In this document: positions 12,552 through 15,220 of the stretch, in pieces | Layout: every line of letters begins with the position of its first letter | Position numbering within the stretch: position 1 is the stretch's first letter | Source of the DNA: Acidobacteriota bacterium | Lineage (GTDB): Bacteria > Acidobacteriota > UBA6911 > RPQK01 > JADFOI01 | Assembly (NCBI GenBank): GCA_022545645.1 | Contig: JACZQQ010000042.1 | Location: 1 to 15,220 of the forward strand | Direction of reading: 5' to 3' | Length of the DNA stretch: 15,220 bases | The notes under the pieces: model-generated | The model's input: only the letters and a program-made list of their open reading frames with translations | Database searches by the model: none | What the model was told of the DNA's origin: nothing | Made by a program: the position numbers and the translations under genes

Positions 12552-13459
12552 CAAAGCTTCCATACCAGGAACTTCTGGCACGAATTGGCAATACCCCTCT
12601 GGTGGAAATTCAAAAAATCTTCCATTCTGAGAAGATTCGTATCTTCGCCAAGCTGGAATGGTTTAATCCGGGGGGCTCGGTCAAGGATCGTCCCGCCTAC
12701 AACATGATCCGCAAAGCAGAGGAAACAGGAGAACTGACCCCGGAGAAGGTCATTGCCGATTCCACCAGCGGCAATACCGGCATCGCCTATGCTTTGATCG
12801 CTGCAGCAAAGGGATATAAGATTTTACTGGCCATGCCGGCTAATGCCAGTGTGGAGCGAAAGAAGATCCTGAAAGCCTACGGGGCGGAATTATTGTTCAC
12901 CGACCCCCTGCAGGGATCCGATGGTTCAATACTGGCCATTCGGGAGATTTACGAGAAGTCTCCCCAGAAATATTTTTACCCGGACCAGTACAGCAATGAT
13001 GCCAACTGGGAAGCTCACTACAATAGCACGGCACCGGAGATCTATGAGGAAACCCACCAGCAGATCACCCATTTCGTGGCGGGCCTGGGAACCAGTGGGA
13101 CATTCGTGGGCACAACTCGGCGATTGAAGGAGTTCAATCCCGAAATCAAGGGCATTTCCTTTATGCCCGATTCCCCGTTTCACGGGTTGGAAGGTCTCAA
13201 ACATATGTCTACTTCCATCGTTCCCAGAATCTATGATCCGAATGTGGCGGATGAAAATCTGGGAATTTCCACAGAAGAATCACAGAAGATGGTCATCCGG
13301 CTGGCTCGCGAAGAAGGCCTTTTTGCCGGCCTATCCTCAGGTGCGGCCATGGTGGCAGCCCTGCAGGTGGCAAAAAACATTGATCGGGGAACCATTGTCA
13401 CCATGTTCCCGGACGGTGGCGATAAATATCTTTCCGAAGAGTTTTGGAACACACTATGA
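12539..13459 (+). CDS. cysM: Cysteine synthase, CysM type (CysO-thiocarboxylate dependent, inferred)
   Basis: PLP enzyme that replaces the activated side chain of serine with sulfur. Seen in 306 residues: IGNTPLVEIQ (16-25), the PLP lysine Lys49 in NPGGSVKDRPA, the TSGNTGIAYA loop (76-85), the cofactor phosphate loop GLGTSGTFVGT (182-192), and the C-terminal LSSGAA and FPDGGDKYLS. With mec and cysO directly behind it, the protein carrier CysO is the probable sulfur donor, as in the Mycobacterium tuberculosis pathway. By my alignment the O-phosphoserine-binding Arg220 of that enzyme (YALRNM) corresponds to Lys221 here (EGLKHM). Start: the ATG at 12539 has GGAGA upstream and overlaps the end of cobA by 13 nt; the frame is open further upstream, but the overlap would then be larger. 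Confidence 0.92.
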   Translation: MAELTKLPYQELLARIGNTPLVEIQKIFHSEKIRIFAKLEWFNPGGSVKDRPAYNMIRKAEETGELTPEKVIADSTSGNTGIAYALIAAAKGYKILLAMPANASVERKKILKAYGAELLFTDPLQGSDGSILAIREIYEKSPQKYFYPDQYSNDANWEAHYNSTAPEIYEETHQQITHFVAGLGTSGTFVGTTRRLKEFNPEIKGISFMPDSPFHGLEGLKHMSTSIVPRIYDPNVADENLGISTEESQKMVIRLAREEGLFAGLSSGAAMVAALQVAKNIDRGTIVTMFPDGGDKYLSEEFWNTL

Positions 13460-13875
13460 TCCGGCTAAAATCAGCGGATATTGAGGAGATCAAACAAATT
13501 GCCCAGAAGACGTATCCTCACGAATGTTGTGGAGTGATGGTGGGATCCATTGAAAATGGCGTCAAGACGGTCACCGAGCTCATTCCCGCAGAGAATCAAC
13601 GCACCGACAGTCCGGCCAATCGATATCTCATTACTCCAGATTTACTCAATGAGCTGGAGAAGAAACTCAAAGGCACGGATCGTGCCATCGTAGGTTTTTT
13701 CCACAGCCATCCGGATGTCCCCGCTCAACCCTCAACCTACGATCAAGACCATGCTTGGCCCTGGTATTCCTATGTGATCGTTTCCGTAAACAGGGGTCAA
13801 GCAGGGGAAATTCACAACTGGAAACTCAGAGACGATCGCTCTGCTTTCGATGCAGAGAAGATGGAACTCTTATAA
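13456..13875 (+). CDS. mec: JAMM/MPN+ metalloprotease, Mec+-like, CysO processing
   Basis: Zinc isopeptidase expected to release cysteine from the CysO-Cys adduct and perhaps to trim the CysO precursor. Seen in 139 residues: the JAMM catalytic set, Glu23 in PHECCGVMVG and His83-x-His85-x7-Ser93-x2-Asp96 (FFHSHPDVPAQPSTYD), all present and correctly spaced. The small size means a single MPN domain with no extra module. Start: the ATG at 13456 overlaps the cysM stop as ATGA, the usual sign of translational coupling; a TTG at 13444 in the same frame is less likely. The gene lies between cysM and cysO, which fits the Mec+ role far better than the general RadC- or proteasome-lid-type JAMM roles. 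Confidence 0.9.
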   Translation: MIRLKSADIEEIKQIAQKTYPHECCGVMVGSIENGVKTVTELIPAENQRTDSPANRYLITPDLLNELEKKLKGTDRAIVGFFHSHPDVPAQPSTYDQDHAWPWYSYVIVSVNRGQAGEIHNWKLRDDRSAFDAEKMELL

Positions 13876-13904
13876 GCTAAATTGAAAATCATCAAAAGAT
13901 AACC

Positions 13905-13910
13905 AGGAGG
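13905..13910 (+). promoter_or_regulatory. Strong Shine-Dalgarno of cysO
   Basis: A full AGGAGG lies 6 nt before the cysO ATG, the best ribosome binding site in the operon. The other genes rely on weak sites or overlapping stop/start codons. A strong site suits a stoichiometric carrier protein that is needed in larger amounts than the enzymes. Confidence 0.7.
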
Positions 13911-13916
13911 CACACG

Positions 13917-14198
13917 ATGTCAGCAACGATCTTTATTCCCACTCCTTTGAGACCCTTCACCGGTGATCAAGAATCTCTGGAACTGGAAGGAAGTACGGTC
14001 GGGGAAGTTTTGAGGAATTTAGCTGAGCAGTATGGAGATCTGAAGAAACACCTGTTTGATGAAGAGGGGAAATTAAGAAATTTCGTGAATATCTATGTCA
14101 ACGACGAAGACATTCGCTACCTGGATCGCGAGGAGACGGCAATCCAGGACAAGGACACCATCAGCATTGTCCCCTCCATCGCAGGGGGAGCGCTCTAG
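13917..14198 (+). CDS. cysO: Ubiquitin-like sulfur carrier CysO with C-terminal Ala-Leu tail
   Basis: Small beta-grasp protein (93 residues, MoaD/ThiS superfamily) that carries sulfide as a C-terminal thiocarboxylate for CysM. Seen: the N-terminal strand ATIFIPTPLRPFTG, the middle EVLRNLAEQYGDLKKHLFDE, and the family block RNFVNIYVNDEDIRYLD (54-70), very close to M. tuberculosis CysO (FVNIYVNDEDVRF). The end is IVPSIAGGAL. Functional carriers end in Gly-Gly, and here two residues, Ala-Leu, follow it. The protein must therefore be cut before an E1-like enzyme can adenylate it, as known for QbsE, which ends GGCF and is trimmed by the JAMM protease QbsD. The adjacent Mec+ is the obvious candidate. 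Last gene of the operon; its stop lies 2 nt from the stop of a convergent gene, and no terminator is visible. Confidence 0.93.
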   Translation: MSATIFIPTPLRPFTGDQESLELEGSTVGEVLRNLAEQYGDLKKHLFDEEGKLRNFVNIYVNDEDIRYLDREETAIQDKDTISIVPSIAGGAL

Positions 14199-14200
14199 AC

Positions 14201-15220
14201 TCAGAAGGCCGGTTCGATCTCGGAGCTGATCTGGCGCCAACCCAGCTGCTTCATGGGGATCACCCCGTAAGCCAGACGGATTCCGCTGGCTTGATAATAC
14301 AGGCTACTGGTCCCGCCCAGGGTGAAACGAGGCTCCCCGTAACTCCAGGTGCCGTCCAAATTATCAATGGTCTTGGCCACGAATATCCCACCCAGGATGT
14401 CCACGGTGCCAGACTCGTCGAACTCGCCGTCCCCGACCACCAGGATCAATCCGCGATAGTCAAAATTGCCGCTCAGGTCCAGCCTCCCCTGGACAATGAG
14501 CATACCCGCACCGCTACCGCCGTTAATCGTACAGTCCCCAGGACAGTAGGTGATCTCTGGATGATCATCATCGCCCATGTCGCCACTGTGGCTGCTCCCG
14601 TCAGGGATGGTGGTGTCGGCAAAGGCACTGATGCCATCGATGAGATTCATGACGTAAGTGGCATCAAATAGATTGGTGGCATCCGGATTGGGATCGTCTC
14701 TTATGGCTTGGGTGCCGTCCTGAAGAGAGGGGGTGGCGCCGTAGTCCGAACTGTCGCCTACGATGTTGTCCCTTTGGTTGGCAGTCAAATCATCGTAGAT
14801 GCAGTCTCGAAGGCCAGTGCCATCGCCGGCGCCGGAATCATCGTAGACAGCGTTGATGCCGGCTGAATCGCCACCTGTCACGTGGGAGTGGGTACCTCCC
14901 GCCAGGTCAGACAGGGTCATGTCAGGATGGTCATAGCCATCCACATCGAACGAATTCCCAACTAACAGTGAGCCTCCTTGGGCCGGCTGAGCGCAGGGGC
15001 CGTAGAGGGTCAGGCCGGCCTTGAACTCAAAGGTCTTCTCACGTTCGATCATGGTTTCGATGATGCTGACCGAGTTCTTGACCGTTCCGCCGTAGGTACT
15101 CATCTGACCCGCTCCCAGCCGCTGGATGGCCAGGGTTCGAAGAAGAATGATTCCATCAACATCGGTGGTCAAGTCTCCGTCTCCGTCATCGTTATCGGTG
15201 ATCTTTTCGAAATATCGAGC
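14201..15220 (-). CDS. PilX-like pilus-assembly/minor pilin protein, 5' end beyond window
   Basis: Partial: the frame is open to the window edge, so the N-terminus (where a type IV pilin-like leader and helix would be) is missing; 339 residues are visible. Seen: an Asp-rich segment at the visible start (ITDNDDGDGDLTTDVDG) that could bind calcium, a middle region with LYGPC, TGGD and NLIDGISAFAD, and a C-terminal stretch of glycine-punctuated beta strands (GGSGAGMLIVQGRLDLSG, then YRGLILVVGDGEF, then GGIFVAKTI). It ends in SLYYQASGIRLAY and WRQISSEI. This C-terminal pattern is like long PilX-type proteins I recall from Acidobacteria-like genomes, which is a recollection and not a search result. 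It would act at the cell envelope. A generic surface beta-structured protein is the alternative. It is convergent with cysO and unrelated to the cysteine operon. Confidence 0.6.
   Translation of the reverse strand, partial: ARYFEKITDNDDGDGDLTTDVDGIILLRTLAIQRLGAGQMSTYGGTVKNSVSIIETMIEREKTFEFKAGLTLYGPCAQPAQGGSLLVGNSFDVDGYDHPDMTLSDLAGGTHSHVTGGDSAGINAVYDDSGAGDGTGLRDCIYDDLTANQRDNIVGDSSDYGATPSLQDGTQAIRDDPNPDATNLFDATYVMNLIDGISAFADTTIPDGSSHSGDMGDDDHPEITYCPGDCTINGGSGAGMLIVQGRLDLSGNFDYRGLILVVGDGEFDESGTVDILGGIFVAKTIDNLDGTWSYGEPRFTLGGTSSLYYQASGIRLAYGVIPMKQLGWRQISSEIEPAF

Overview
The window (about 15 kb) is chromosomal DNA of a free-living bacterium with a dense gene order and moderately high GC. The lineage cannot be fixed from the sequence alone. 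The mix of genes (a PilX-like pilus protein with an Asp-rich region, a cytochrome c-FTR1 iron permease, a PgpH-type 7TM-HD protein, a CysO/CysM/Mec+ cysteine pathway), together with heptamer/octamer intergenic repeats and a REP-like GGGGAC-T-GTCCCC palindrome, reminds me most of Acidobacteriota. That placement is an inference of modest confidence.

Layout. (1) 1-3285, plus strand: a cytoplasmic S9 prolyl-oligopeptidase-type peptidase, an array of eleven 8-nt units that starts inside its last codons, then a DAO-family FAD oxidoreductase. (2) 3389-9837, minus strand, read right to left: hemE, a secreted protein of unknown function whose C-terminus is encoded by a REP-like palindrome, a cytochrome c-FTR1 iron permease, a 7TM-HD (PgpH-like) putative c-di-AMP phosphodiesterase with a shortened sensor domain, and an endonuclease III-like (COG2231/MagIII-type) DNA glycosylase. 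The gap between the permease and the PgpH gene is made largely of short 7-nt direct repeats. (3) 9838-10238: a divergent control region. It has a good promoter, a short ORF with the codon run TGC-ATC-TGT-TGT-TGT and a strong intrinsic terminator, all upstream of cysteine genes. (4) 10239-14198, plus strand: a tight operon cysH - cbiX/sirB - cobA - cysM - mec - cysO. (5) 14201-15220, minus strand: the 3' part of a PilX-like gene that runs off the window.

How it fits together. CysH makes sulfite from APS (or PAPS). CobA and the CbiX chelatase supply steps to siroheme, the cofactor of sulfite reductase. The resulting sulfide would be loaded onto the carrier CysO as a thiocarboxylate, CysM would transfer it to an activated serine, and Mec+ would release cysteine. 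Sulfite reductase, ATP sulfurylase, precorrin-2 dehydrogenase and the CysO-activating E1-like enzyme are not in the window. The Cys-rich leader peptide and terminator upstream form a classical attenuator architecture that would switch the operon on when Cys-tRNA is scarce. The most notable points are this leader, the Ala-Leu tail after the Gly-Gly of CysO (which implies maturation by a protease, probably the adjacent Mec+), and the repeat blocks that run across the ends of several genes.
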